From the NCBI RefSeq assembly GCF_016801865.2, contig NC_068939.1:62961273-63025272 (forward strand): a stretch of 64,000 bases of DNA, in the 5' to 3' direction. The notes under the pieces were generated by a model. That model did not search any database. It worked only from the letters and a program-made list of their open reading frames with translations, and was not told the origin of the DNA. A program made the position numbers and the translations under genes. Source of the stretch: Culex pipiens pallens. Lineage: Eukaryota > Arthropoda > Insecta > Diptera > Culicidae. Positions 11,279 through 22,804 of this stretch are shown here, one piece after another. How positions within the stretch are numbered: position 1 is the stretch's first letter; the number at the start of each line of letters is the position of its first letter.

Positions 11279-12533
11279 CCCGAGCAGGGGTAAATAACAC
11301 GGGAATACCAAATTTTGGTATTACTTGGGCAAATAACAGCGACCAAAATGTGCCATTGGTTGCCCAGTAATAGATGGTAAAATACCATGAAATCATACCA
11401 AAGTCTAGTATGTGGAAGGGCACAACAATACCAAACCATGATATTCCAAAGGTAAAATAATACCACAACATAAAACCATTTCAATACCAAGTTGAGGTCT
11501 TCTGGATTTTTGAACATTGCTCGAATACCTGAACATGGTATTACCACGGTTTTATTTTTAGGTATTCCCGCGCCCTTGAAAATCAGATTTTGGTATTCCT
11601 GTGGTCTTGCACATACATGATTTTGGTATGATTTGATGGTATTTTACCATCTATTACTGGGCAACCAAGATCACATTTTGGTCGCTGATATTTGCACAAG
11701 TAATATCAAAATTTGGTATTTTCATACCATTTTTAGTGCAGCAGTTGCAGTTAGTGAAAAAACGGAAATGATCCATATGCAACAGCCAAATCTACTCACC
11801 TGATGATTCCATGTTGTTCTTAGTGATATTCTTCACCACACCGAATGCATTTGTCATTGATGAACGGCCTGTGCATGAAGTTCTTGAAGATTCTGAAAAA
11901 TAACAAGATTGAAAAATAAGTGTTATTAAAATAAAACTGGATTGAAATTCACCAAAATTCAATAATCTTTCGATTGACTCGTTTTTCAAAGTATTTGGTT
12001 TTTTTTCAAGTCATTTTAGCGCAAAATTTATTATCTTGTCCAAATTGGTAAATAAAAATCCCAAAGTTTCAGAGAAAATTGATCAAACCTTTCAATACCA
12101 AAATAATACCAAAATGTGCCATCCTGACTTAGAAAATTTTCCACAATTTCAAGTCATTTCTGTAGGGGGTATATCAAAAATTTTTAAAATCAAGTTCGAA
12201 ATTTCCGGTTTTCAATGAAAGCATTCGCTTTGAGACATCATTTTAGTGCAAAATTAATTATTTTGTCAAAATTGGTCAAAATTTTCCCATAGTTTCAGAG
12301 GAATTTGATAAAACACTGTAATACCAAAAGAATACCAATATGTGGTGTTCGACCATTGACAAATTCTGCAATTTTTCAATATCAAAACAATACCTTAAAT
12401 TGGTATGATACCACATTTTGCTCTTGCATAATCCTCAAGACAAATTTTAAAGGGTCCAGGAATACCAAAATTTGGTATTGATACCAGAGAAAGGTATTAT
12501 TACGCATTTCCCTTGTTATTTACCCATGCTCGG
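11279..12533. mobile_element. CCCGAGCAG MITE, family B, long form
   Basis: 1255-bp element whose ends are inverted copies: CCCGAGCAGGGGTAAATAAC at the left, GTTATTTACCCATGCTCGGG at the right. It is flanked by TA on both sides. Inside, GGTAAAATACCAT-type palindromes and TTTGGTATT motifs repeat. A nearly palindromic block at about 11330-11700 (GACCAAAATG...CATTTTGGTC arms) suggests one copy inserted in or fused to another. Non-coding. The first nine bases are shared with family A. Confidence 0.82.
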
Positions 12534-13985
12534 GTATACCAACCCAGAAGCAGGAAGAAAATGGGGTAAAAAAGAAAACTTTCACCTCCAACGTGAGCTA
12601 TGGCTTTTGTTCCGCAACTCCATCTTTTTCCACTTCCATACTTTGTTCCCAGTTTCAGCAGAATCCAATGATTTGGCCAAAAGGCCTGTTGGAGTTTTTG
12701 GCTGGAAGGTGTAGGCGCTGGAAGGGGGAGGGGAATGAAAATGGATAGCCAAAGTTGCGATATTTTACGAAACCCAACTAAATAATGAAATTTTCCCCCT
12801 GGAAAAAACGAGCTATATTTCGTAAAGATGGACCATTCGTGGTGAGGTGGAATGCAATTTGAAGGTGGAATAGTGTGCTTTTTATAAGAGAATGTAGCAA
12901 ATTAGCCTTGAAGTAACTTATTCATTTATTGTTTATTGTCTCTTATTTGATGTACCGTAAACCGGGGTGACATTGATAGGATTTTAATTTATTTTTGGAA
13001 TATTTTCCAACTGGTAAGGGTTTTCTCAAGACTATTTTTTTAAACATGTACTAGGGTAGGCCACACAAGGTCCATGCACTATTTTTGCGTTGAAATTTTT
13101 TATTTTAAATACCGGGTTGACTTTGATACTTAAAGTGTTTTTTTTTAAATCAGGTTAAAGGTGTTCAAATTTTATTTTTACGCTGATATAGTTTTTAACA
13201 AAAAAAATCAATGTTTATATTCAGTTAACTAAGTTTATAAGCTTTTTAGGTAAAATTGCTTAAAAGTCAGAATTTTGTCTGAATTGTTTTAAAAATAGGT
13301 TTGGTTATAAAATGATCAAATAATATTGCACTTTAAACTAGAATTATCGAAAGATATCTACTCGTAATCCTTCCATGCTAAAAAAATGTGTATGGGTAAG
13401 AGGTGGACCATCTAAGATAATATATTTTTTGGGCTGGAAATTTTCCCAAAAAAACATATTTATTTATTTTTTCCTTTTTTTGGTTTGAGAGTCTTGATTG
13501 AAAAAGATAACTGTTGAGCTAAGCAAATGTATGAAGTTTTTTTTATTTAGAGATTTTCACTTTCGTGCATTTGTCTCTTCATTTAAAGAATAACCCGATG
13601 CAAATATTTCTTTAAATGTATGTCCCATGGCTCTGACCAAGGTGTTCAGAAATCAATAGTTTAGAAAATATGAAAATTATGTCAAAAATTTATTTCAAGT
13701 TCCAGCCTTTCAAGGGTTTATTTCAGTTCAAAATGAGTTTTGCTTTATTTTCAAAAATAGTGTCAGTTCAGCAAATATATTTTACCTTAAAAACTAAGAA
13801 AGTTCACTCCATGTTTTCAATTTTAGTTTTTCATGATCGGCCAAATGACAGTGAAAACAATTGAAAGTAATTTTCTGTCCAAAATATATAGAAAACTTGT
13901 ATGGTCACAAACTAAAAAAATATAAAAGTCAAAATTCGAGATAATTGACCACTTCCGGAGATAAAGAAAACAGGAATAAGTGGAG
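12534..13985. other. AT-rich DNA with a repeat fragment
   Basis: Moderate GC up to about 12760, then AT-rich. GTAAACCGGGGTGACATTGA (12956-12975) and ACCGGGTTGACTTTGATA (about 13111) are two diverged copies of one motif, probably remains of a MITE. No coding region is supported. Confidence 0.4.
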
Positions 13986-15625
13986 AATCATGGTTTATGG
14001 AGGGCACATCACCACAAACAGCGCGGTGTGTTGGTGCTGCTTGCTGTTGGAGTGCGCGGTGAGTTCGCTCCATGTTGGTCACACAGTAGAAAGAGAGAAG
14101 ATTATGGGAGTGTTCTTATATTCGTAACGCAGTTGGGGAATAGTGGGGGGTCGGAGGCAGTGTTACGCTCCATGCAACTATTTTTTGCGTTACGTAATAA
14201 AAGAACGCTCTATATGCTGCTGAGTTTTTTTTTTCGGTGTTGGTGTGTTTTTATGCAGGGATGCCAGAACGGAGCATTTATCTTTATTAAAAACTGTGAA
14301 AGTTTATATCGTGTTAAGTTTTTTTTTTCTTGAACATTTATTTAATTGAAACAACGCACTATTTAATTTAACACAATCACGATAATTTCGATTCGCAATA
14401 GGAACAAAACATTAACTTAGCGTTTTATTTTTATTTTTTGCTGATTGGTTATTCTTGACGCAACATAGTTTGTTTGTTTATTTTATTAATTCAGTTTGGT
14501 ATCAAATGGCAGAAATTTGCCTGACTTAACGCGAATTTTTAAATTGAAAGGAGACAAACCAAAATAATTTTCACACAAGTTTCAACAGTGATTCAGTCTT
14601 TCCACAGCCGGCTGTCTAAGACTGAATCGATTCTAAATCAACAATATTTTAATACCTAGATAGACATTTTCTCAACTGTTGCATTTCAAACTAGACGAAT
14701 CTCACAGATGATGGAGCTAAAAACTTAGTTAGGACTTTCCATTGTTATTGTATTTATTTAAAAATATCAAATATGCTGATTAATCCCATTACACAAAAAA
14801 ATGAAAAATTAACTAATTATGCTTTTCAAATCGGTCGTTTTAAATTAACTGCTAACTACTACATTTAAATAAAACAAATAAATAATTAATGTTCTCCCCG
14901 CATCGCTGTAAGAGTTTAAAATCAAGATTCCAACTATGCGTTAAATCATTTATAACCTCGAATTTCGCTTAAACACTCAATAGTTTAAAGGAAAATATAA
15001 ACTTCTCTTTACTCTTACAGTCGGTAGCTTGAGTTTAACAGCAAACACGTTAAAACTGTGTTTAATCAGCATTGCTTTTACTTGAAAGAAAGGTTAGTTC
15101 AGTAATATTACAGTCAATTTAATCATGCACGGCTTCGTCGCGTTTTATCGGCCGTGGCTTTAAATATAAAAAATATAAATCATGCATCTTTTACACTATA
15201 CAGTCACAAGTATATGTTTAATAATTAAAAAACTAACTCTACTTGATTCGCCCGCAATACCTTTCGGGGTGTATCCTAGGGTTCTACCTCTCCTACTAAC
15301 ATTGAGTCCAAAACCTCCCTACAAACATCTATACCACTAAGGTGACGTAGGGGTCCCTGCGCACTTTAGATAGGTGTTTACTAACATTCCGTCATTTCCC
15401 CGAGGATAGCTTGGACCCGGCGTGGACCCCCTTATGCCCTGGGCTGTATTACACACTCATCAAAAGATGAAGACATGGTATCTCCCGTGTTGGATTATTG
15501 TTCCGGATGAGGGTCTAACACAACCACACCAAACAGTGGGATAAGCGTTGTGGAGCCTTCCGGTGGTGGGGCGTCCTCCAAATGCTAATGCTAATGCTAA
15601 TGCTAATCATGGTTTATGGAGGGCA
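13986..15625 (+). mobile_element. 1.6-kb retroinsertion with 21-bp duplication and (AATGCT)n tail
   Basis: An exact 21-base sequence occurs at 13986-14006 and 15605-15625. Between them lies a 1598-bp insert ending in about four AATGCT units, so it is plus-strand. The 3' part (15240-15580) is compact, GC-balanced text like a LINE or SINE 3' UTR. The middle is AT-rich and carries a 25-base block (14597-14621) identical to one inside the minus-strand insertion 43747-45439. No reverse transcriptase or other domain was found, so the element is non-autonomous or heavily decayed. Confidence 0.85.
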
Positions 15626-15631
15626 TTTTAA

Positions 15632-15885
15632 CAGGGTTGCCAGGTTGCAAGATAAGTCTGGAAGTGCCAAATTTTGCAATTGTCAGCCAGAGTAAAGATT
15701 AATCATTATCTGTCCCAGATTTTGACAGATTTTATATTTCAGAGCAATTACGAACATTTATTTGATTAAAACCAACCTGAAGGTAATTTCTAAAAACTTC
15801 TCCATTCATAACTGTTATAATTTCATCTGTTAGGTTTTTAACCCAAACTTGGCCAGATATTTTGAATTTTGATCTGGCAACACTG
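15632..15885. mobile_element. Possible hAT-type MITE
   Basis: Left end CAGGGTTGCCAG and right end CTGGCAACACTG are inverted repeats with one mismatch, typical of hAT termini. The flanking octamers (CATTTTAA, CTTTATAG) do not match, so no target duplication supports the call. Confidence 0.4.
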
Positions 15886-16150
15886 CTTTATAGTAAAACT
15901 CAATAAATGCTGATTGTGTAAAATTTTAATTTAAGAAACATCCTTTACAAAGTTCACAAACATTTGCAAATATTTATGTTTTTATAAGTTTTTTTTTTAA
16001 AATAATTTTTACACCATTCACAAATAATTTAGCTTTATCAGCAAAAATATGAAATGAAAAGGCCTTGAAGTTTTTTTTTTTGCTAAAAGAAACATTTTAA
16101 AAAATAAATTTCGACTGGATCAGAAAATTACACAAGCGTTTAAATTTTAG

Positions 16151-16265
16151 TACCGTCATCAGGGGTGACATTGGGTCTGGGGATGAGATTTGGTCATACA
16201 AAAATGCAGAAATTTGTATGACCCAATCTCACCCCCCAGACCCAAAATCACCCCTGATGACGGTA
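16151..16265. mobile_element. Palindromic TA-type MITE, copy 2
   Basis: 115-bp foldback with near-perfect arms: TACCGTCATCAGGGGTGA at the left and TCACCCCTGATGACGGTA at the right, inner arms GGGTCTGGGG / CCCCCCAGACCC. Same family as 8291-8405 and better preserved. The TA ends suit a Tc1/mariner-type enzyme. Confidence 0.88.
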
Positions 16266-16322
16266 CGAAAATTGTCTGATCTTTTCGAATGTTTTTTTTT
16301 TTTTTTTTTGTTAAAATGGTCA

Positions 16323-16739
16323 GTCATGAGCAGGGAAGGTATTTGCCGATGGGCCGCCAAAAAGCTTTTTTAATTTATTTCCTTCCAGTTAAGGAATTTA
16401 CTATAATCATGTATGAAGCACTAGTAGATATTTTACTAATAAACAACTTTGTAGAACTTTGTTTTGTTCTCAACTAAATGCTGTTGACATTAGAGCGTAA
16501 ACAAAAATCCCCTCACCATCGCGAGTGAGGGACGCCGATGGTGGCATTTTTAGACATTGTTTACGCTCTAGTGTTAACAGCATTCACTTTGGAACAAAAC
16601 AATGTTCTACATAATTGTTCGTTTGTACAAAATCTACAATTGCTTCATACATCATTATAGTGAATTCTGTAACTGGAAGGTAATAAATCAAACGAGGGCT
16701 TCGCGATGGTTTTTGCCATTTGCCATCCCTGGTCATGAG
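16323..16739. mobile_element. Palindromic hAT MITE with perfect 8-bp duplication
   Basis: A 401-bp foldback element (16331-16731) lies between two exact copies of GTCATGAG (16323-16330 and 16732-16739). Ends are CAGGGAAGG and CCATCCCTG. The arms stay alignable almost to the centre, for example ATGTATGAAGCA against TGCTTCATACAT and GAGCGTAAACA against TGTTTACGCTC. The 8-bp duplication and CAGGG termini are diagnostic of hAT transposons. No coding capacity. Arm divergence suggests considerable age although the duplication is intact. Confidence 0.92.
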
Positions 16740-17463
16740 CACTTTTTTGAAAAATCAAATTATTAAAGATAAAATTTAGGGTCAATTTCAGGAACTTCTG
16801 CATGGCTCGAAAGGTGCCTTTTTTGTTTCCCTAAAATATATCAAAAAATTACAGAAAATCTTTATGAAACGCAACTATTCATGTTAAAATGCGAGTAGCA
16901 CTTTTTGAATTGCATCATTCATTTTCTAAATAATCCTTACTTTTTCAAAGATACCAAATATATCAGAAGACAGATTTTAGAAGAAACTTGTATGGACGAA
17001 AAATAAAAAAATATGGCCAAAAATTTCCCCTATTACTAACAAAAATTGTCGGAATCGAATTGTTTACGAATTGCTGATATTCGTGTCAAAAAGTTTTGAT
17101 TTAAAAGTACCTTTTTTAAGGAATTGCATCTCTGTAAAACATTTTGACGTTTGAAAAGATAATATAGTGATTTTTTTCAAGATTTTTTTTTTAAACTAAG
17201 GGTTATCAAAAGTTCAAAACAATAATTAAAGAAAATTTCAGTTATTTAAGCAACAAGTAAAACAACAATATAGCTCAAATATTACATTTCAGTTCAAATA
17301 CGAGTAAAGTCATTTGTAAACTGTTTAGAACACATTATGTAACTTTTTTGTTACACATTTTCAATCAAATAAAGATTTTTAAAACATTTTGCAAATTTTG
17401 AAGTTTGCTACGACTGATCAATATAGCAAAAAGCTGAGGGTCTTTAATTATTATTTTTTTCAA
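16740..17463. other. AT-rich DNA, nothing recognised
   Basis: No gene or bounded repeat. Homopolymer-rich. Confidence 0.45.
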
Positions 17464-17867
17464 TAAACGGCAAAAAAGTGATATTCCAGCTGCATGTATA
17501 AGGCCTGGGTGTAATTTTTTTTTGTAATTGATATTGTAATAATTTAAATGTATTTTATAAAATTTCATGTAATATAACACCCATAGAAATTCAGCCATTA
17601 AGTATTAGAAACACACTTGAACCAAAATGTCAAGCTCATTTAGGCGTTTATTACATTTTATCCTTTACATTTTACAACGGTCTCATAGACGAACGGGCTA
17701 AGGCGCCAGTCCTCACCGTGAGTGTTGGGTATGAATCCCGCCGGTTGCAACTTTATGTTTGTTTGTAAATAAAACTGTACATGCAGTGTGTAATATCAAG
17801 TGTCTTTTCTGATAAAGGTGATGTGCATGCTTTTGCATGCGATTTTACCACCGGATTTTTGCTATGG
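17464..17867 (+). mobile_element. TIR element with tRNA-Leu-like core, copy 1
   Basis: Same family as 22805-23176 and 31668-31998, here with the tRNA-like core on the plus strand (about 17675-17755). GGGCTAAGGCGCCAGTC (A-box side) and GGGTATGAATCCC (B box) are visible. The outer ends, CGGCAAAAAAGTG at the left and GGATTTTTGCTATG at the right, are decayed versions of the CACAGCAAAAAAA / TTTTTTTGCTGTG ends of the best copy. Conserved body text CATGCGATTTTACCA lies next to the right end. Confidence 0.72.
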
Positions 17868-19790
17868 GTTCGATAAATATTGTGAACATTGCAATAATAA
17901 TTCATTTATCATAAGTTATCAAGAAGGAAGAAATCTTCAAAAGAATGCCTCAGCTTGAAACGAATAACTCCATTCAATTATTCAATGAACTGGAAAACAA
18001 AACAAATAAACATGTCCAACGTCGCAATTGAGTGATAACAAATCTTCCATTCCATCGAGTCCTTTGCTTCAAACACATACACTGCCCATGTTCGCATAAA
18101 TGTCCCAAATGCAAAAACAGCAAGCTGAGAAAAACGCAAGGAAAGTTTGTCCCACACATAAGGCTACGTGTTAAGTTTTATCGAACAAACTGGATTTCCT
18201 CGTGATTTCTAGAACAAAGTACTGGATGTTATAGGCTTTTTTGAAAGAGGACACGATTTTGAACAAAACTGCATCAATAACTCAAAAACGATGAAAATGC
18301 ATATGGGACATTTATGCGATCAGGGGCAGTACACAACTCCATTACATCATAACATCCCACCCCACACTCCCTCTCTAAAACCTCTAAACGAGTCCTGTTC
18401 CTCCCCGAAATGTACCCAAGTTGGAGGTCGGTAGGAGGTAGGAGAGCAAAATGAAAAGTGAATGTTTGCAAAAGTGCCATCGTTGTCGTTTCGTGTGTTT
18501 TTCTGACGGTGTGATGCAACTTGACATGTACTGTGTTGTGAGATCTCTTTCTCTCTCTCATTCCTGAAATAACAAGGAGGAGGATGGGGACTCAGTAATA
18601 AGAGGAGCAAGAATAAGTCGAAGAACACAACCAGTCCAAGGACCGAAACGGGAAGAACCGAAATGTAAAGAGCAGGAGCTGCTTCCAGAATCCTTTGCCT
18701 TGTGGGGGAGTTTATTAATCACGATTTCACGGAAGAATTTTGTTTGGTTTTCGTTTATAAACCTTATCATTAAAACTCGGATTAGTTTTCAAAAGGACGA
18801 AAGAGCCATTGGTAAACAAAGCCCTTTTTGCATCGGTATTTGACCTTCTTACAACGAACCAATTTCAAAAATGTTTGAGGTTGTTCATCTACATGTCCTT
18901 CAAGAGCTCCAAATTAAAAATAAATGAAATTTTGTTTCAATTTGGAGAAAAACAAGAATTAATGCCGGAGGTCACAATGGCTCTTACGGCTTTTTGAAAA
19001 CTCACCCGAGAAAAGCTCTAATCTTTATTTAAGGGCGATCTTGCTGAAGACCGTTGAAGTTAAAAACATGTCATAACGGAACTTTTAATTATTGTAGACA
19101 GCGCTGTGAGGTTTGGTAACATTTCAGCGACTCTGACTACTGGTCAATAGCGGCGCCTGCCTTGTCATAATGTAGATGGAATATTAGTAATAAACTAAGC
19201 TGAACTATTTTCAGTTCGACCGTGATTTTCAGCCCATTCCGACAGTCTGTGTGTAAAAAGGGAGTCCCTTTTGTGTGTTTCAAATATGCTCCATGCTGTG
19301 CTGCGCCGGAGGTGGTGGCGGCGGCGGGGGATGCTGGGCTATGCTGAAGAGTCTATGCTCCGAGTCGTCGTCCGTTTATGCTGGTCCTTAATATCGCAGT
19401 ACCAACACACGGCGAGGACGAGGACGACGATGGCAAATCTGCTGGAGGCGAGAAATTGTCCGCTTTGCGCATGACATATTTGACAGCACGAAGACAGGCC
19501 AGGCTCACTTTGCCGAATAATACCAACATTGTGTGCAGTTTTCAGGACTATACGAGAAGGGAGAAGGCCCTGGGGGTGTGTACATTTTTACAGCCGGCTG
19601 TTGTAACGGTAGTGCTAGATGGGTGGTAGGTGGGAGTGAAGCTGTGAAAGGGGTTGAAATTGTGAGAAGTTGCGAGGAAAATTGAGCCTTCTGCATGGAT
19701 GATTTGTGGCGTTTATTACACTTTTGAGCATACGTTCGCTTGTCAGCTGGGTTGCGTTGCGTCTAATAACAGTTGCATTACCGTAAACAT
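17868..19790. other. Moderate-GC DNA without an accepted gene
   Basis: Two richer blocks stand out, 18270-18780 and 19240-19700, the latter with a GGTGGTGGCGGCGGCGGGGG run at about 19312. Open frames on both strands overlap and encode low-complexity text without a domain. No repeat partner is visible in the window. These blocks may be regulatory or non-coding exon sequence. Confidence 0.4.
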
Positions 19791-20336
19791 GTTTTTCTTA
19801 TTTCATTCTACATTTACAACAACATGCTAAAAACTTATTATAAATTCAATCGTATGATAACTTCGAATAACGTTAACAAAAAATATCAAATATTTGAATA
19901 ACAGCAAAATAAAAAAAATCGAGTCCTTAAACTTTATGAAACAGAAATTTGTAAATTCTTTAATTTTATGGAAGCTATGGTCAAATAAATGCATCTATCA
20001 TCATCTTTTTGTAAAGCATTTTATTACACTTTCAGTTTAAAAAAGTGGAGAATTATACATGTTTTATGTTCAATGTTAAAAAATAAATAGACCAACCACC
20101 GGGGTTTGAGTATGTATAGTTTGCTATTTAAGTTTTCACAAAAGATTAAGATAATTATTTTTTTCATAAACTTTTTGATATTTTGATTTTTTTACAGTAT
20201 TATGATTGTTGTGATAAGCAAGCATTTTAAATATTTTTTTATAAATTATATTAAATTTAAATTATTCATAACTTTTATTTAAACTAAGCCGGAAATTTAC
20301 AACATCCCTATTTGATATTGTTCCCAAAACCCTAAC
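19791..20336. other. AT-rich spacer
   Basis: Very AT-rich, homopolymer-rich, no feature recognised. Confidence 0.45.
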
Positions 20337-20648
20337 AGTTGGGTCCTAAAATTAAGTTTAGATTGCTGATATTATTGTTTACAGCGATATAGTTTATTTT
20401 TCTGAGTACAATGACCCTTTGTACTCCCACAAAGAGTTTAAAATTGATTTTTAAATCAATTTTGAAAAATTAACCTAGCGGTCCTTCTTGACAGCTCGTT
20501 CCAAGGGGACCACAGTTAATCCATCGAAAAAATGTTGTCTTGTCAAATTTTTTTTTGCATTAAAATGAAAAAAAAAATCAGAAATGGTTTTCAATCGTGT
20601 TTTTTACCGTCGTACATAAAAATTGACCTAGGGCTTTAGTACCCAATT
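20337..20648 (+). mobile_element. AATT-type MITE, copy 1 (about 304 bp)
   Basis: Starts GGGTCCTAAAATTAAG and ends GGGCTTTAGTACCC, an inverted pair of short termini (GGGTCCTAAA / TTTAGTACCC). It is flanked by AGTT and AATT, a target duplication with one change. It shares almost the whole body with 23283-23605 and 42817-43141, but lacks about 20 bases around CTTGACAGAAAAG. Non-coding. Confidence 0.8.
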
Positions 20649-21470
20649 GTATGTAAGGAAACATCTTTAACTAAATTCCAAACAGCAGCAACAATAACAC
20701 ATCCAAGCAAATCCATTTGGCAGCACTTTCCTTCTCGCCGATGGAAACACCGAATGAACTCGCTCGTCTAAACATCCACTTTCGTTCATTCAAGCGCACA
20801 TATTAGACGAGATGTGTCGTTCTCGCTTCTTCAATCACACCACACTCATTCATCGCTGCCCATCTCACTCACTCTGACGGTCCCGTTGCTGCCGACTGAA
20901 CCTGGCAGACAAGCAGCTTTTGGACACGGTGCGCAAAATACCTTGTTTTTAGAAAATTAAAGAAGTTTTGCTTTTTTTTTTCTTTTAATTTCTCAAACGA
21001 TTACTAGAAGAAGTTTTGAAATCTATTTTGGTTTTCCACCAGAATATTTTTTTTTGTATGTTTTACTCATAAAAGTAATTGAATAGTAGTTTATGTAACA
21101 AGTTGCAAAATGTAGATTTTTCAGCACGAGTCGATTTTCAGATAACCTCAAAAGTACCCGGGCTGATAAACATATCCAGGCAGACGTGCAAGAGCCTTAT
21201 GCAACTGATTTGTTAGGAAGGCTTCAATCACTGTGTTGATTTGTAACAAAAGCCCAATAATTTCAAAACATTTCAAAATTATTTATCCTGGGCAGATTTT
21301 CAAAACATTTGTCCATTTTCTGAAATATATTAGCAAGTTACAGGGGAAAAAAGTCGTTTAGATAACCAGGAAATCATAGATGAAAAATTAAAGTTATGTT
21401 TTTAGTAGTTTAGTAATTTAAAGAATTGACAAAAAATCTTTAGAAAAAAAATTTAGAAATCGAAGACGTA
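20649..21470. other. Unassigned DNA
   Basis: 20690-20940 is of balanced composition, with repeated CACTCATTCAT-like text and no frame I accept. The rest is AT-rich. No repeat boundary found. Confidence 0.4.
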
Positions 21471-22123
21471 ATTATTTTTTCAACATCACTATTCGCTTCG
21501 CTTCGCTTCGCTTCGCTAGGAGACGGTGATTTTAGCGGATTGCAGACTGGATTTTCGCCATGTGATGTGATGATTGTCTAAGCCCAAGTTGCCTAGGAAT
21601 CGATAATTGGGAATAGAACCAATTCCACCTGAACCAGATTCTCACCACCATGGCAGCCGTCCATTGCCGGCCGCTCCCATCTCCACCGCGCACCAGGGAC
21701 AAGGAAAGGGAATTGGAAGACAGGAAGTGTTGATGCTCCACTTTTTTAAGAGTATTAAGGGAAAATCTCCACGGTATCCTCAAGTAAGTTTCGCTTGGAG
21801 TTGGACGGTTTTTTGGGAAGGTGAATGGTCTGAGGAGCCACCCTAGGCGAGTGGTAACGACCGTTGGCATTGTTGTTCGAATTCTTCGTGTGTTCTCATT
21901 TCTAATGGGAATGCTTTCAATTCTTCTCATCTCTTATTGGATGAATTCTATCAGCCGCCCAGGCTATTTATAGCGAGGTAATGTAGGTTCATTTCAAATG
22001 CGCCTGCATGCATGCAATGCAATGCATTCTTGTATGTTCTGATATTCAACTTGCATTCAACTTTATTCTCGTCCGTTTCTTGGATTCAACTATATCAGTC
22101 TAAGTCCTACTAAAGTTACTAAT

Positions 22124-22193
22124 GCTCCACGGTAAAGTGGAAAGCATTTTGCTTGCCAATCCTAAGGTCAAGGGATCGAACCCCGCCGTGAGC
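22124..22193 (+). other. Second tRNA-like segment inside the retroposon
   Basis: On the plus strand this segment has outer arms CACGG/CCGTG, a GCTTGCCAATC anticodon-like region and GGGATCGAACCCC, a B-box-like and self-complementary motif. It lies opposite in orientation to the tRNA-like head at 22245-22319. Pairing is imperfect, so function as a tRNA is unlikely. Confidence 0.4.
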
Positions 22194-22244
22194 TGAAGTT
22201 TTTTCATTTATTCCAAATTCAATGAGTCCAGAACTTTCTCGTTG

Positions 22245-22319
22245 GGAGCAGATGGGTATCGAACCCAGAACCATTCGCTTATAAAGCGAACATCGTAACC
22301 ATTCAGCCACGACCGCTCC
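22245..22319 (-). other. tRNA-like head of the retroposon
   Basis: 75 bases that fold as a near-complete tRNA on the minus strand. The acceptor strands GGAGCGG and CTGCTCC pair with one G-U. TGGCTGAATGG fits the A box and GGTTCGATACC the B box. A 5-bp anticodon stem TTCGC/GCGAA closes loop TTTATAA, whose central triplet by position is TAT. It sits exactly at the 5' end of a retroinsertion, so it is a SINE promoter, not an isolated tRNA gene. It may still be transcribed by pol III. Confidence 0.7.
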
Positions 22320-22590
22320 TCATTATTTTTTCAACATCACTATTTTTTATTAACTCTTCCGATACTCAGTGACATTTGAATCCCTTTTTGATTAATGGCT
22401 TCAACAAATAACAATGTTTAAAGCTTAATCTTGAACCAGAAAAAAAAAAGTTTAATAAAAGGCAAATCTTTTACACACCTAAAAAATAAAGCGGAAATAT
22501 TTGAAATAGATCCACATTTCTCAAAACATTTTAATCGCCTTAAACTGAACATGATTTATGATGTTTTTAATGGAGATGAACAATGATAAC

Positions 22591-22666
22591 TAGAGTTTTT
22601 TTTTTAATAGGTCCTATAAGCATATGGAAGACAATAGCTTATAAGACCTTTTTAAAAAAAACTCTG
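22591..22666. repeat. Small foldback element
   Basis: AGAGTTTTTTTTTT...GGTCCTATAAGC at the left is answered by GCTTATAAGACC...AAAAAAAACTCT at the right. A 76-bp hairpin, probably a short MITE. Confidence 0.65.
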
Positions 22667-22804
22667 GATATAATCTTTGATAGTTGAAATACAAGGATAA
22701 TATAGCATTCAATACCTTTTGCCTTCCTCACCTTTCTGAGGAAAGGCTCTAAAATCACTCGAAAAATAAACTTCTTAATTCGACCTCGTAGACCCACCTT
22801 CACG

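Larger units (their letters stand above)
21471..22344 (-). mobile_element. tRNA-headed retroposon with 23-bp duplication and pentamer tail
   Basis: Exact 23-base duplications at 21471-21493 and 22322-22344 bound an 828-bp insert. Its left end is (CGCTT)n, a (AAGCG)n tail on the minus strand, so the 5' end is at 22321. There a tRNA-like unit (22245-22319) starts the element. The 3' half (about 21520-21860) matches 43770-44170 of another insertion, for example CATTGCCGGCCGCTCCCATC. The structure (pol III head, body, LINE-like 3' end, simple tail, long duplication) is that of a SINE, but unusually long. Confidence 0.85.
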
